Assembly (NCBI GenBank): GCA_008704415.1
Contig: VXIS01000093.1
Coordinates: 1 to 64,000 of the forward strand
DNA length: 64,000 nucleotides
Direction: 5' to 3'
From: Sphaerosporella brunnea
Taxonomy: Eukaryota > Ascomycota > Pezizomycetes > Pezizales > Pyronemataceae
Of the stretch, positions 21,965 through 35,064 are shown one piece after another (positions within the stretch are counted from its first letter, which is position 1; the number at the start of each line of letters is the position of its first letter). The translations under genes and the position numbers were made by a program. The notes beneath the pieces are model-generated. The model was not told the DNA's origin. It did not search any database and was given only the letters and a program-made list of their open reading frames with translations.

Positions 21965-22323
21965 TCTCAACGTCAGGGCTCCCACCGCCGCTGGCACCGC
22001 CACTCCCACCATGCCGCTCTCTAGATTGAACCCAATGCTATCTTCCACAAACTCGTCTTCTCGTTCCACCAACTCCTCTTCAATTGCGATCAATTATTTT
22101 TCTTCAACTTGGTCCCAGGTGGCGGAAGAAGCGTTCCAGAATGCGTAGGTTTACATGGATGTAGGCTCGCTTGTCAGCTCGCTCTGCTGTAAGGCGATTT
22201 CCCTTTTTATCATGATTGAGGTTTCTAGTGGAAAATGAATGCTCCGAAGGAACAGAGTTAGAAAATGTGTAGAAGGCTGAGTGCAAGCTCAGCAAGATCT
22301 TGTTATTTCTTCCCAAAGATTAA
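21965..22323 (-). pseudogene. hAT C-terminal fragment (right copy)
   Basis: Mirror of the fragment at 16282-16640. The dimerisation-domain frame FSTRNLNHDKKGNR is intact between stops at 22104-22316. Confidence 0.6.
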
Positions 22324-22589
22324 GAGGGTCGACTGCAAGTTCCCACACAGGGCTTTGACGGCTGCGATATTTGGCACACCGGCTACAAGCTGCCTCTGGG
22401 TTTGTTCAGTGGCACTCTCTCGTGGACCCCAAGCTTCTTGATATTGAGGCCGCATCACAGTGATGATCACACTTCTGTCCGACTAAACAAAGTTTTATAC
22501 CTTTCTCCAGCCGAGTCCAGCGCTGTAATCTAGAGTGAAAGTTTACATATTCTTATATAGAGTACCAGAAAGTTATCTAATCGAACCCA

Positions 22590-23786
22590 CACCTAGGGGT
22601 CGATTTCAGTGAGATATGAGATCACCAGATCAAGAGGGGTGCTAGATAAGATAAGATAAGGATTTGGTGCGATCTCATATCTTGCCGAAATCATATTACT
22701 TTACGTTTCGAGTTAAGGTTTAAAACTGCAGTGAAAAATAAAGTTCGCGCCGAGACCGAGTGATACCTGTGATTCGGTTTTTTTTTAGGCTTTTTCGACG
22801 TCAGGTCGGCGGCGAGAGCCCCGATGGGTGCGTGAGAGCCTACAACTCATCTTCGAGTTCAAGATCCATTAGCTGCTCCTCGATATCTAGTAATTCCTTC
22901 TCTTCAATTTGATCTCAAGTGCGTGGTTCCCTGAAGGAACTCGCCCGTTGATATGTACCTAGGTATGTATAGGATAGCCTGTCAGCGTGCTCCACAGTGA
23001 GACGATTTCTCTTTTTGTCGTGGATGAGGCTTCTAGTAGAAAAGACCGCTTTGAAGGCACTGAGTTGGAAAGGGTGTGTAGAAGACTAAGCGCCAGTCCA
23101 GCCAGCTCTGGCGCATTACTGGCAGCAAGCTACCGAGCTTTGACGACGAAAGGTCTTGACAGCTAGCTGCGGTACTGGCTATTTGACCTAGCTCCGGATT
23201 TTTACAGTGATTGATAATAAACCCACGCACAACTTCAGCCTCGTCCATGGTGTTGGGCTCCCCATAAACCACGGTGATTGGATCGAAACTTGTTGTCCAG
23301 CTCTCCTTCTCGTCCAGCAAATTGTAGGAAGTTGCGGTATTGTTGACACTCGGCCCTCAGGTGAACTTTTGCGCGAGCTGTGTTCCTCACTCCCTGCCAC
23401 CCACAGTGGCGGCACTGCATTTTTTCACACTGACTCAAGTTAGTACTGAGAGTAGCTATGCCAGCGTGTAGGAAATCTCAGGCTTACCTTGGCTCCAGGC
23501 GGTGCCCCTTGAATTTTGAAGTTTGCAAGCAACTCAGGATCGCGCTGTCGAGGCATGTTGAACTGTATGTTTATTGGCAGAAGCCGGCGAATGGGGGGGG
23601 GTTTATATACACCGTGGCCGGCACCTACTATCTCACTTTCAAGAGTCGCAGAACGCGGATGACTCTTCTTTCCAGGCAGCGAAGGTGTCATACAGAGTTT
23701 TATACCTCTCTCAAGCGCCCATATTTTAGGTTTCCTAACCCACACGAACGCAATCGACCCGTAATAATCGACCCCTACCCACACCC
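22590..23786 (-). mobile_element. Internally deleted hAT-type element (right copy)
   Basis: Mirror of 14811-16013. The coding pieces (BED finger near 23556-23235 and C-terminal region near 23320-22800) match the left copy. This copy is about 8 nt shorter over its C-terminal half because of several small indels, for example A9 instead of A10 near 22782-22790. Confidence 0.5.
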
Positions 23787-24736
23787 ACATTATGTCAGGA
23801 CACATATTCCAACACAAAGCACACCACTTGAGCTGGCTATGAGCGCACTATAGTCTCCAACTTAAGAACCATCGGGCCCTGGGCACCAAGACAGAATCCG
23901 GAGTACGGTTGATCATAACCACCAGCTACTCATCGTCGCCTCAACCACGGTCTCAACACGTAAACAGCCTGTGTACGATAGCGATAGCATGATGAGAATG
24001 GGAGAAGTATGAAGTGTTATCGGGTTGGTGGTGTTGTTTTGGATGAGAAAGAAGAAAGGAAGAGATAGAGGGAGAAAAGGGAGGTTGGTTTTCGCCGACA
24101 TGCAGCTCTCTCAACTTAGTATATCATGGTGAATCACTCGATGAACCCAACAGGTCTGCGCACCGCCAAGACGGTTGCAGTCAGTAGGTACCGTTCTGCA
24201 TTGAGGATTGATGCGAAGCCAGCTAACCTTTTGTTCCAACGGATCCCTATTATTTATACACGATAACGGGTTCTTGCCGGGCTCTGGATTCATGATCTCC
24301 GAAAACGGTTGCCTTAATACTTGATAGTCATAGATATACAAGCGACACCACACACATGGCCGCCGAGACTGAGTATGCTAGCGGCGCATGCAGGCCCGTG
24401 ACGAAAAAATGCCACTATGCTCTCGTCAGTCACAGTCTATCACTCACACTTCCGTAGGGATGGACTGGTAGCTGTCAGCAACGGTAGCGTACGGCAGCGT
24501 ACAAGGCGAGTTTTTATTGATACGTATCGCATACCGCCGAGCAATCCGTGGACTGACATCATGATAGGAATTCTACAGCGCAGGCCCGGGGCCATTATCA
24601 GACACCTCACGAACGCACAAAATACTCTACATTACTACGGCGGCACTCGCTGAACCCAGTCCGGTGAAAAGACAACACAGTTCTCAAACCTTTCAAGCCA
24701 CAATAACTCCTCCTCCAACAGTGTATCGTCATCGCA

Positions 24737-25087
24737 TTTATGCCAGTTTGTGAAGCTAGCATCGCCTACAGCGTGGCGATCCAGCACCCTGCGGTTGATG
24801 TGTATGAAGGAAAGCTTGTTTGCTTTTTCCGTGATTGCTTTTGGAAATTGCTTCTGTGGGGAGGCGGATCAATGAGCCGGCAGCAACCCCAGGCAGTTGC
24901 CGAGAATCTGTGGATGCTGCCCCAATATTGGTCCCGCCGGCGGCCCGCTCCACCCCGCATCCAATATCTTGCAGATGCCACATGTATGGGGTATACTCTT
25001 TCAAGTGCTGAAGTTGCCGGGAGGTACTTTTCGTACCGTTTTGACCGTAGTAAGTGCACTCATAGCACTGCGTCTTCGGCAACCACT
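24737..25087 (-). pseudogene. BED-like zinc finger fragment (right copy)
   Basis: Mirror of 13510-13860, with the same CYECTYYG...RQLQHLKEY frame ending without a catalytic core. Confidence 0.45.
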
Positions 25088-25121
25088 CGTTAGCCTGAGT
25101 GCACAGTTAATACTTGAATTA

Positions 25122-26452
25122 CAGTCGGGGAACTGGGGTGATGAGATGGCCGGGTGCCGACCGCGGTTGCATCACAAGTAGATGGGCGACAGAATTCTCT
25201 CTCGGTTCTCAACAACAACCATGCCGATCGTTAAAACGACAGGAAAGCGAAGAGAAGCGACACTCGACGAGAGAATTGGTGTAGTTTCTAAAAGAAAAGA
25301 TGGCAAGAGTTTCGCCCAAATTGAGAAGGAAATCGGGGTGTCCCGATCACAGGCGCAGAGGATCTACTAGCAGTGGATCACCAAGCACAATATTAAACAA
25401 GACCTGCGAACCGCACCACCAAAAAAGATGTCGGAGAGGGATCTACAACACGCCAAGAGAGTTGTTATGCAAAATCCGTCTGTGACTTTGGCCAACGTTG
25501 CAGAGCAGGTCCAATCCCCGGGTGCTGGGATGGTACCTACTCAACAAGCGCTGGTGCTGCCGCCGTGCCAGGAGAAAGACCTGGCTGGGTGCGACGATGA
25601 GGGAGTAGTACCGTTGGTGCCTCAAGCGTAAGAGGTGGGAGGTCCAATAGTGGAGGAAAGTGGTGTACTGCGATGAGAAGCTTGTGAGTTTGGGTTGTGT
25701 TCGCCGTACACGATTAGTCCGACGTCCACCCGGTATCGCAAGGGCGTTCCAGCCTCGCGATCTCCAGCCAACTTTCACCTCTGGACGCTTTTTTGTACTT
25801 TCCGCTGCCGCCATCACCTTTGGAGCCCACAGGCCTTTAGTTATATTCCGCAAAAAAACTCCGAAGGAGCGGAAACACAAGCGGGACAGTTTGGGTGTGG
25901 ATTCGACGCAATACATTGAGGAATTCGTCAAACCATGCATGGTGTCATTCACTCACAGTCTTCCTGGTGGTCCTGAGGACCATCCAACTATTGAGAATGG
26001 TGCCAAGATACATACGTCCAAGCAGACCCAGCAGGTTTGTGAGGCATACGGTCTCACTCGCCTTGAGTGGCCTCCAATCTCCCCTGACCTCAACCCTATC
26101 GAGAATCTCTGGCCGCTCCTTGACGCCAAGATTGATTCGAAGATGAGCAATCCTCTACTCGCGCCCACACTGAGGAGGAGGAGTTCATAGAGCTGGCGCA
26201 GCGGTCGTGGGAGGAGCTTGATTGGGACAAGGTGCACGGTATCATAGATAGTATGGCTAACCGGGCAAAAGCCGTACTGGAGACGAAGGGAGGAACTACA
26301 AAGGTTTGAGCGCTTGTAAATAAACCCTCCATCACGTCGCTGGGTGTTTTTTTTTTTTTTTTCCCCGGCGTTCTGGCGTTCTAGCGTTGGTTGTTTTCCC
26401 GTTGTAAGGCATCGGTGACCGGACGCATCTCGTCACCCAAGTTCCCCAACTG
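25122..26452 (+). mobile_element. Tc1/mariner-type transposon, inactive (right copy)
   Basis: Mirror of 12145-13475. TA flanks lie at 25120-25121 and 26453-26454. The ends CAGTCGGGGAACTGGGGTGA and CAGTTGGGGAACTTGGGTGA (inverted) are present. Confidence 0.9.
25221..26309 (+). pseudogene. Tc1/mariner transposase, broken (right copy)
   Basis: Mirror of 12288-13376. It has the same in-frame TAG after RIY (25368-25370), the same later frame changes and the same SPDLNPIENLW block near 26080-26115. Both copies share all visible lesions. Confidence 0.85.
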
Positions 26453-27568
26453 TACATTGAAACACTCACAGCGTGTGTTGCATCGCGCCAATGGCGAAAC
26501 GCAGTCAGTTCTTTGTTTGGTTTACGAGGCATTATGGAGATGAAGCATTACGGGTCACGACTAGCAAACAGTGGGTTCACGTTGCCCGCCTCCGCGGGGC
26601 GACGTTGCTTGAACCGCATTGCATCGCCGGCGGAGTATCGGAAATCGATCGAGACGTAGCGATAGGTTTCCTACAGTCCCGTTCGTATCCGGTAGTAATT
26701 ACACTGTCAATGTGCTCCATAGTAACTAGAGGTAGATACCCGGAGTATTACCAAGTAGCTTTCGACTGTAGACTTGTACATCAACAGCGTGCCGTATGAA
26801 ATGTCGTGGAGACGCGATGGTAGTTGGAAAGGTTGGTTGATTGGAAAGAGCGGGTCGAACTCCTGAGGTCTATCCACGTCCAAGCATCCAGCCTCACTCG
26901 CTCCTACATACAACCTACAAAAGTCCAGGTTGCTTTCCTCCTGTGGCTGAGTGAAAGTTAGCTTGGTAAATCAATTTGCTGACGTTCAGGGTTGTAATTG
27001 GAGAACACGCAAGCATAGGTAGCAATAGGTACGAAGAATGAAACCGTTCCTTGCAATCAAGACGCAGGTACATTTCCCTCTTGCCCCCCCCAAACCAACT
27101 CACAGAGCAACACACGGAAACACATCAATATCATCACCGCTCCCCAAATCACGCATCCTGTCGTTCCGCAAAAACCCGAATTTCTATGTCGCTCGCCATC
27201 GAGGGACGCTTGGACTGAACCCCTTTCGGCGCCATAGACCGCAAACATCCAACCACTGCGGGCCCGGACCACCAAGTCCACCACACTACACCCACCATCA
27301 CCACTCACCCACCGACATCTCTTCCTTTGTCCCTCGCTGCTGCCACGACTATCCGACCCGACGTCATTCATTTTAGTCAATTTTTTTTTTCTTTTCCCGT
27401 CGCGTTCAGCTTCAACTTTCACGTCTTTGATTGATTCGTTCTCTTCGTGCCGCCGGTCGGTCCGCTTGTCGCATTTCAAACCCTTCACGTTTCATCGCGA
27501 TATCGCAAAACCGTTTTTCCATCCGTTTTACTTTCATAAGCCTTCTTTATCGCTTTACTGTTAGAACC

Positions 27569-29061
27569 ATGGCGCGCTTTTCGGCATGGTCGTCAACCAC
27601 ATTCTCGACAGTGGTGATGTTGAACTTCGCGCTTTCTCAGAGTGTAGCGGCCAGTGCGTATCATCTAGATCCCCCGCCACGCTCGCGCTGACTCGTGATA
27701 TCAGTTCCTGGGTCGCTCATCCTCGCCCGTGACGGTGGCTGCATACAAAACTGCCCGACCGATCTCCCCGTCTGCAACTGTTCGACTACCCAACGGTGCG
27801 AACTCACGGCTCAGAGCTGCGTCCAATGCGCTCGTGTGATATGTACCGACATCAAAACATCGGGTTCAGGAATTTCAGGGGGCGCAATTGCCGGTGCCTG
27901 TATTGGAGGTTTGCTTGCGCTCGCGATACTGGGATTTTTCGTTTGGAGGAGTCGCGCGAAGAAGAACATGCGCCGCATGTCGATGGCTGCTACCGCAGCC
28001 GAAAAGGAAAACGATTTTGGGATGCTGAAGAGCGCAAGAGTACTACCCCGCGACAAACATAAGCTTCATATCGACAGCCCAAGCTAATGTGATTGTAGGC
28101 ATCAACACATACGGTTGCTTCCATCGCTTCCACAGTTCGCACTCGAGCCTCCAATGTAATTCAGATCGCATATATTCCTGGAGTTACAAACCGCTCGGGT
28201 CCTACTACTCCCGCTCATCTGATACCGCCCATACCGCCTCTTCCCTATTCGGACTCGCCCATGGGCTCCCAATTTCCTCGCTCGCCGAATATCGACATAC
28301 AATTCGCGGCTGATGATCTACTCCGGGGTTCGATGATCACGGTGGACAATCGATCTTCAATTGCGACTACAATCTATGGTGGAAACGCTGTCGTCTCGCA
28401 GCCAAATATCATTCGCGCGGGCAAGGCAGCGGTGGTCACAGTGAAGGGTGGAAGCAGCATTGCAACATCGAGCACTAGTTCACCGAATCCGGGATCGTCC
28501 GAATCCATTCCGCCCGTTCCTGCATTGTTTATCAGCACTAGCGGTCAGTCTGCACGCGGCAAAGGCCCTTCGGGGCTTGAAACTGTACCTCCCAGCCCGA
28601 CATTTTCTGTCGGGTCAACGTTTCTCAATCGCATGAATATCAAGAATGGCTCCGACGAAGTCATTCAACAGGCTCAGAAAAGGGTAGTCCCAGGCCGATC
28701 TCATGTGGAGCACGAGAACCACAGCACTTCGTCTGTTAATTATGACTCTGACGATTCGTCGGACCTGATTCCCGGCCATCGGGGCAATGCCCTTCTGTCT
28801 CAGCGCTCCAGCGGTATATCAAGCTGTATCACCGATATGGAGGCGGGGTCGCCATTTTCTGACGCACACTCCACGACTCTTGAAGCTATCCCGCTATCCA
28901 ACAGTTCCAATATAGCAACGGCTGGCAATAACAGGCTCTCCTTGAATTTTGCGGGCGGGAAGCGCTCCTCGAAGTTGATTGACACGTCGGAGCCTGCGAG
29001 ACGAACTGTCAGCCCTTTCGATGACTCTCACTCTGTAGACAAATTGGAGAAGTTTCAGTAA
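27569..29061 (+). CDS. OPY2: OPY2-like plasma membrane anchor (right copy)
   Basis: Exons 27569-27653, 27705-28039 and 28099-29061 encode the same 460-residue protein as the left copy: signal peptide, Cys-rich ectodomain, single membrane segment and long Ser/Pro-rich cytoplasmic tail. The segments I compared are identical to the left copy. By analogy with yeast it would tether Ste50-type adaptors for MAPK signalling. Downstream, convergent, lies the right Emi1-like copy. Confidence 0.88.
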
Positions 29062-29977
29062 ATTAGTTGCTGTAATTTGGCGCCATCATGGAGTAGCAAC
29101 AGTGGAAACAGTGCCATCTGTTGATATCTGCTTTCAACAATTCAGCTTCCAATCTGACGCTCGTTTATGTTATTTCTGCTTTTGCTATTTCTCCCTTTCG
29201 TATTGCGACCATGGGTCAGGTTGGCCAGATATTGGGTTTTTTTTTTCGTTCGATACCACGTTTTCTGGGGGGTTTTTTTTGGATGGCTATTTGGGATGGC
29301 GGTCTTTTGGTTTTGGGGAACGCAATTCCAATGAATAGCAGAGGAATTGCTCTGCAATGTTTTAATGTCCGTGCGGGGAATCAATCAAAACTTCGATGAA
29401 GGAGCTTGCGCATGATCGCAATGCGCTATGCACTCGGGTATGGGAAGTTCGAATCGGAAAAGGATCTTGATCGAAAAAAAAATATGTACAGCTGAACAGC
29501 ACAAGGTGATGCACGAGGTGGAACAAAAAATCAATTGAAGATCAGCGCTAAATAACGGATACCGCACAGCCCACAAAGAAGCGATTGAATTCTCCTCCTG
29601 TTCGCGTAGTCGAACTCTTCACATCATTAGCTTTCATTATACATCCAATTTAGATGACATTTAGTTGAGAACGAAGTGTTTGTTGATGGGTTTGTCGTCG
29701 CGGCTTGCTCCAGTGGCGTTGTGGCGCTCCGGCCTCCTCTTTTGGAATTCCGCCTTCACCGACGTCAACATCATGACGTCTTGGCATTTTATCGTTCACT
29801 ATGTACTGACCTCCAGACCTCGCCCCGCTGATTCAGAACCCCTGTAGTTTTTCAATTATCGCTTCCATACCCGAGTATGTACTCTCCTAATCTGCATACG
29901 CGTTCCTTCGTCTATCTATCGTACAAAGTTCTTGAGCCGGTCGAAAAGCAGGTAGAAATACGTAGCTACTTCATAGC

Positions 29978-30583
29978 TCAGCCTGATATGGTATCCCTCA
30001 AGTCCTCGAAATTGCCGTTGAATGCGTCCTTTACCGGCTCTTTTCTGACGTTCCACACATCCTCACTACTCTTGCCGACTTTATACTTCGCCGCCTTCTC
30101 CTTATTCCTAGCCAAGATCATTGCCTATTTCCGGACGTGGCGCGCGTCAGCTACCCCCGTAGGGTGGATAAAACGAAACAAAAAATAACTCACCCGCCTA
30201 GCCACCTCACCGCGCACTTTGGTTTTCATGCAGAACCTCCAATCGGCCGACTTTTCGGAGCAGTCGCGGAAGGAGCCGTAGCGGTAGATGTTCAGGAACT
30301 GGCCGCCGAAGGAGTAGCAGTAGAACATTTCGTCGAAAGCGGTGAGGCAGTTCATTTCTGTCGGCAGGCCCGTCTTGTCGTCGTTGGCCGCGGGCACGCG
30401 TTTGTTGCGCTCTGTCGCGCGTGCGTTCTCCGTGTGTTCGCGATCTAGTTCTGCTATCAGCGCTGCGAGCTCCGAATCCGCTTGCTCTTCGCGAGTTTGG
30501 GGCAGCGGAGGCGGAGGCGGAGGCGCGGGATTTGCATTTTCGGCTGGAGAAGGTGAAGGTGGTGGCGGTTTGCTCCAGAACAT
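29978..30583 (-). CDS. EMI1: Emi1-like twin-CX9C protein (right copy)
   Basis: Exons 30583-30194 and 30124-29978 on minus encode the same 178-residue protein with two CX9C motifs as the left copy. No difference is visible in the reading frame. A mitochondrial intermembrane-space location is inferred from the family. Confidence 0.9.
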
Positions 30584-31472
30584 TTCGTCGCCCGTCGTTG
30601 TTCGCGGCCGGAGAATTGTGGTTCGGGACGCCTATGATAGTTGGTCTGACATTCATTTTGAGCTTACTAACACATACAAAATACCCCTGTCCCGTCGAGT
30701 GATGAGTGTGAATCTTCCATTTTTCACACCCGAATGCCATTGGTCCCTAAAACCTGGGTGTTGCATTCTCCGTAGCCAGCAGAAACTTCGAGAATCTAAG
30801 TTTGATGGGTGATAGATCGAGCAAAAATAAGCACACTATCAATGTTCTTTTTGAAAACAAATCTTTGGTGGAGAGTACCTATATCCACACCGGGTATAGG
30901 CGTCCCCAAAATATGTAAGTATGGCGCTCTCGATCAAGTCCGTGTGTTTTCGCGATCTACATACCACGCTACGACATCCTTGCTGCACATCATCCGATGT
31001 CACAATGACGAGTGCTCCTCTATGAATGAGTAAGTCCCCGAGCTCGAGGTTGAGAAGATATCGATGCGCCCCCAAGGGGAGACGTCTGGGCGCTCATACT
31101 TACGCCTTCTCATCGTGTCATGATGGATTCAGCTTGCTCGAGCACATAAAACTAAACAAGTATATTATTGAACGAGAGATGTTCCACTTAAACCTCATCC
31201 TCATCCTCATCCACTACACTACATGTTACCGCTTTAGATGTTTTATCCCCGAGAGAAAATAGGATCAAGCAAAGTGAAAAAAAAAAAAAAAAAACTCCGT
31301 TATCCCCATGAAATGCAACTCTTCGAAATAAAGCAAATGAAGTAAACCTAAAGATTGATGTGATGATATGTAATGAAACCGGCCGCCCCCAAAGAAAAAA
31401 ACAAAACAAAAAACAGAAGCACATTGCAATCAACTTTTTTTGTCCGGTCGTTACGCGATTAAAGATCGACAT

Positions 31473-32930
31473 CTAGTACTGCTCGACAAACAAACTGTGA
31501 CAATTAGTCTCGTCATGGGGACCTCACAGAAGGCCCAAGGTCCATACCTGAGTGATTCAAAGATAATTGGATTCTCCGTCCAATGAGTCAGGAATCCTCC
31601 TCCCAACAGTCGCTTCAAGTGCTGCACCCTCAAAGCTTCCACCATTTATCGACTCTGAGAATGCCGGTCTTGTGTACACGGACCTTAAGCCGTGAACCTC
31701 TAACGGCGCCGTCCTTGTCTAACGCCTCCGAAAACCTGGGGCCTTTCAAAGGGTCATCGAGGGAATGCAGGATATCCGCGAACGCTGAGCGTTGCGTCTT
31801 TTTATTTCTTTTAGAAAGGTACCGACGCGATCCGCTCGACATGCCGGTCAGAGTTTCCTTGAGTTCTTCCGTCCGGCCGTAAGGTTTATATCGTTGGACC
31901 CACTTCGTGCCAGCTTGAGTTGCATCATCGAGTTCGTCCTCTTCAGCCTCCGTGTATGATTTCTCGTACAGTAATGCAATGTTTTCTCCAGCAGCAACTT
32001 GTACCGGCACCTCCGAGGATTCAAGCTGATCGATTAGGGCGTCGATTGAGTTGGTGGTAATCTCTTCTGCGTCTTCGAGCTGTGTGCAGAGGAATCCCCA
32101 TTCCTCCAAAGCTGCAGTGACCACACCAGCATCGTCACCCGCGCCAGCAGAGTGGCCGTCAGACTCAATTATATCTAGGAGGTAATTCATAATTCCCTCC
32201 GTTTCCGCAGTTGTCGCGCCGCCATAGAAAGCAGCAGCACTGAGGTTGTGAATGAGGGCACACTTGAGTAGATGGGAATCGTGGTCGGTGATGACTCGCT
32301 TGAAAGTTTGGGCAACAGCATCATAAACGTCTTCGCTTGGGTCCGTGATGATGGTGAGGGCCAGAGCTTTAGCGGCCAAAAGCGACTCTTTTTCCGTGCG
32401 CGGAGCCTTGATGGAGTGTAAGCACGATGCGATGATGTCGGACTTTCTGCGAGTGATCTCTTCTTTAGCGAATTTCGCCGAGAGGATGGCGGCGTATTCT
32501 CTGAGTGCCTCTTCACGACCCAGATAGCTAGACTTCTTGCGATCGCAGATGCGGTTGACCATGTCACCTAGCACCTCTTTCCAATGTTGGCCCGGATCGG
32601 GAAGCTCCTCCTCGACAGTCGGCGCACTGCCAGCAAAGGAGTCCAAGCTAGACATTTTGAGTTAGCGAGAAACAAAAACTCAGAATCACGAGCAGGCGAG
32701 GTTAAATAAGAGGAAGTGAGGGAAAGGAGTACAAACCTATAACACGTGCCATCGCTTGAAGAGCCTTCGTCGTCGGTATTGGCCCTACTGCCCACCCGGG
32801 AATTTACACGAGATGCTTGACGGGATGCTACTCTTGAAGAAGCAGCAGAGGACTGTCGGGACCGTGCTTTCCGAGAAATAGTCTTTCCGCTACCAGGGAC
32901 GGTCAGAGCTTGACGGCGAAGCTCAGACAT
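31473..32930 (-). CDS. IFRD-domain protein, frameshifted near the C-terminus (right copy)
   Basis: Exon 1 starts at 32930 and exon 2 at 32647. It matches the left copy up to DKWWKL, where the T run has three bases (31632-31634 on the plus strand as AAA) instead of four. The frame then ends at TGA (31630-31632). The lost tail (LRVQHLKRLLGGGF and on) is still readable in the next frame down to 31473. Family conservation of the block after DKWWKL says the four-T version is right. Either this copy is a real frameshift or the consensus dropped one base in a homopolymer. Confidence 0.8.
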
Positions 32931-33185
32931 TTCTCGATTTGTGTTTATTGAAGCTGTTTGAATAGAAGGCAGGGGATTCACCAGTCGTTGTGGGGAGCTT
33001 AGGTACAGTTGTCGCTCGACGATGGTTAAGCAAGTATGGGGGGTGGTTGTTCAACAGCTGGTATTCTTGTAGGATCGCAGATAGTTAGGGGTTGCGAGTT
33101 GCGAGATGAGAAGCAGCGTGAGAACTACGTCACAGGCAGGAAGCGGGGGGGAGAGTAAGGCAAGGTGCATGTGAAGCGAAGTACC

Positions 33186-34403
33186 TAGAGTCGATTACAT
33201 AACTTTCGGACACGATGCCCTTTCGGACAAAAGGGTTTAGCGTGACAGGGGGGTCTTACACCGACGATATCTCCACAACGAAACATCCAATTGCCATAAG
33301 ACTGAAAACAAGGGAAGACCAAATAGAGAAGAGTAGATTAGTGCAGGGAGCGATGTTTTAGAGAAGATCCTGCTTTTCTCTGGCCGCGGAGAGCGTAGTC
33401 AGCCGCACTATTGGGGGCCGGGGGTTGCGACGTTGTGTAGGAGCGAGAGCACTTGCAACTCAACTGTAACTTGTCTAGAAAATATCTATAGATGGTTCTC
33501 AAGGATTAGAGAGCTTGTGTGACGGTCCGGGGACATCCAGAATGGGGATAACATCACCGCCGTCCCCGCTTCCCTGACCGCCCAGCCGCCCCTAACTACC
33601 ACTTTCCTCAAAACTCGCCATAAAGTGAAGCAGACAGCCAAAAATACTTCTCCTGTCCATAGAAGACCTGTTACTATTATTTTATCTACTTTCAGTCAGT
33701 AATCCCGCTGTTTTGCAATCACCCCTCAGGGCAAAATCGACTTGGCGCAGGATGATAGTGGTTGCAACCCACTGATACCACCCATGGGCTCTATAGTGTT
33801 TCTAATCGCTTTCTAGTCATTGAAAGAAGAGATCTGAGCAGCTGGAGCCCAGTTGAATGATTTTCTAAATTTTGACGGCCTGGCGAAGCCTTACCTAAGC
33901 GGACTTCGTACGCAGCTAATCAGTCGGTTCGACTGCCGCGAGCCCCATCAAAATTCGTAATAACATGGCACAAGGCCCTAGCAAGCCGGAAAAACTCTAA
34001 AGTGATGGTAATTGGCTTGAGTGGGACGGGGGCTAGGCGGTCAGGGCGGCGGTGAGGTTATCCCACCCAAGATGCCTCCGTACCGTTTACCCAAGCTCTC
34101 TAATCCTTGGGAACCATCTATAGATATTTTCTAGACAACTTACAGCCGGGTCGTCGGTGTTCCCGCACTTACTGGATCTTACAGAATGCCGCAGTTTTTT
34201 GCTCGCAATATTGCAGCTGACTACGCTCTCCACGACCAGAAAAAAGCAGGATCTTCTCCAAACCATCGCTCGCTGTGCTCAACTACTCTTCTCTATTTGG
34301 TCTTCCCTTGTTTTCAGTCTCATGGCAATTGGATGTTTCATTGTCGAGATATCGCCGGTGTAAACCCCCTGTCACGTGTCCGAAAGTTATGTAATCGACT
34401 CTA
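33186..34403. mobile_element. Long-TIR non-autonomous DNA element (right copy)
   Basis: Mirror of 4192-5408, with both TAGAGTCGATTACATAACTT ends present. There is one base of net length difference from the left copy between the two ends. Confidence 0.75.
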
Positions 34404-35064
34404 CTCCCGAAGTGGCAAAGTCGGACACTCAGAACCCTGTCCCACAGCCAAGCCACGCAGCGAAAAATCAATAACTTCTCTGAATCTCACTCAAGAAGTC
34501 TCAAAATTAAGCAGTTGAACCCCTTCCGGCATAAAGAATTTGTGCCGACGATTTTTCGTTGCGCTGTTGCGTTTTGGTGGGGTACCCGCGGGTTAGGGGT
34601 TGTTACACAAGGTGTCCGAATACTTTTTTTTTCGTCTAGTATCTGTTCCTACATCGACAAACTGCAGAACCTGAATGCTCCGAACAACTAACTTTCATAT
34701 GCATAAATTCGAACCTGTCGCCTCCAGGCTGTCAGCTCAGCCAACTAAGCTATGAGCCAGATCTCTGGTCCTCTGCTTGCTTTAGGATGCACCATTACTG
34801 TGGGGATTCTCGATTACATTGCAACACTGGTTGAGATACAAAACGAGACGAGAATCATCTCAGGCTCGACATTGAGTGATATCCAGTTAATCTAGCACCC
34901 TCGACGCTGGAATTTGTGCTTTATAGAATTCGAAAACATCTAATTCATGAAATGACAATCATCGGTCGCATAAGACTTGGTATCAACAAACACATAGCTG
35001 ATGTGCGTATATACTTCTATTAATTTGACATAAACGCCTTGTCCCAGATTTTAACCCGTCCCAT

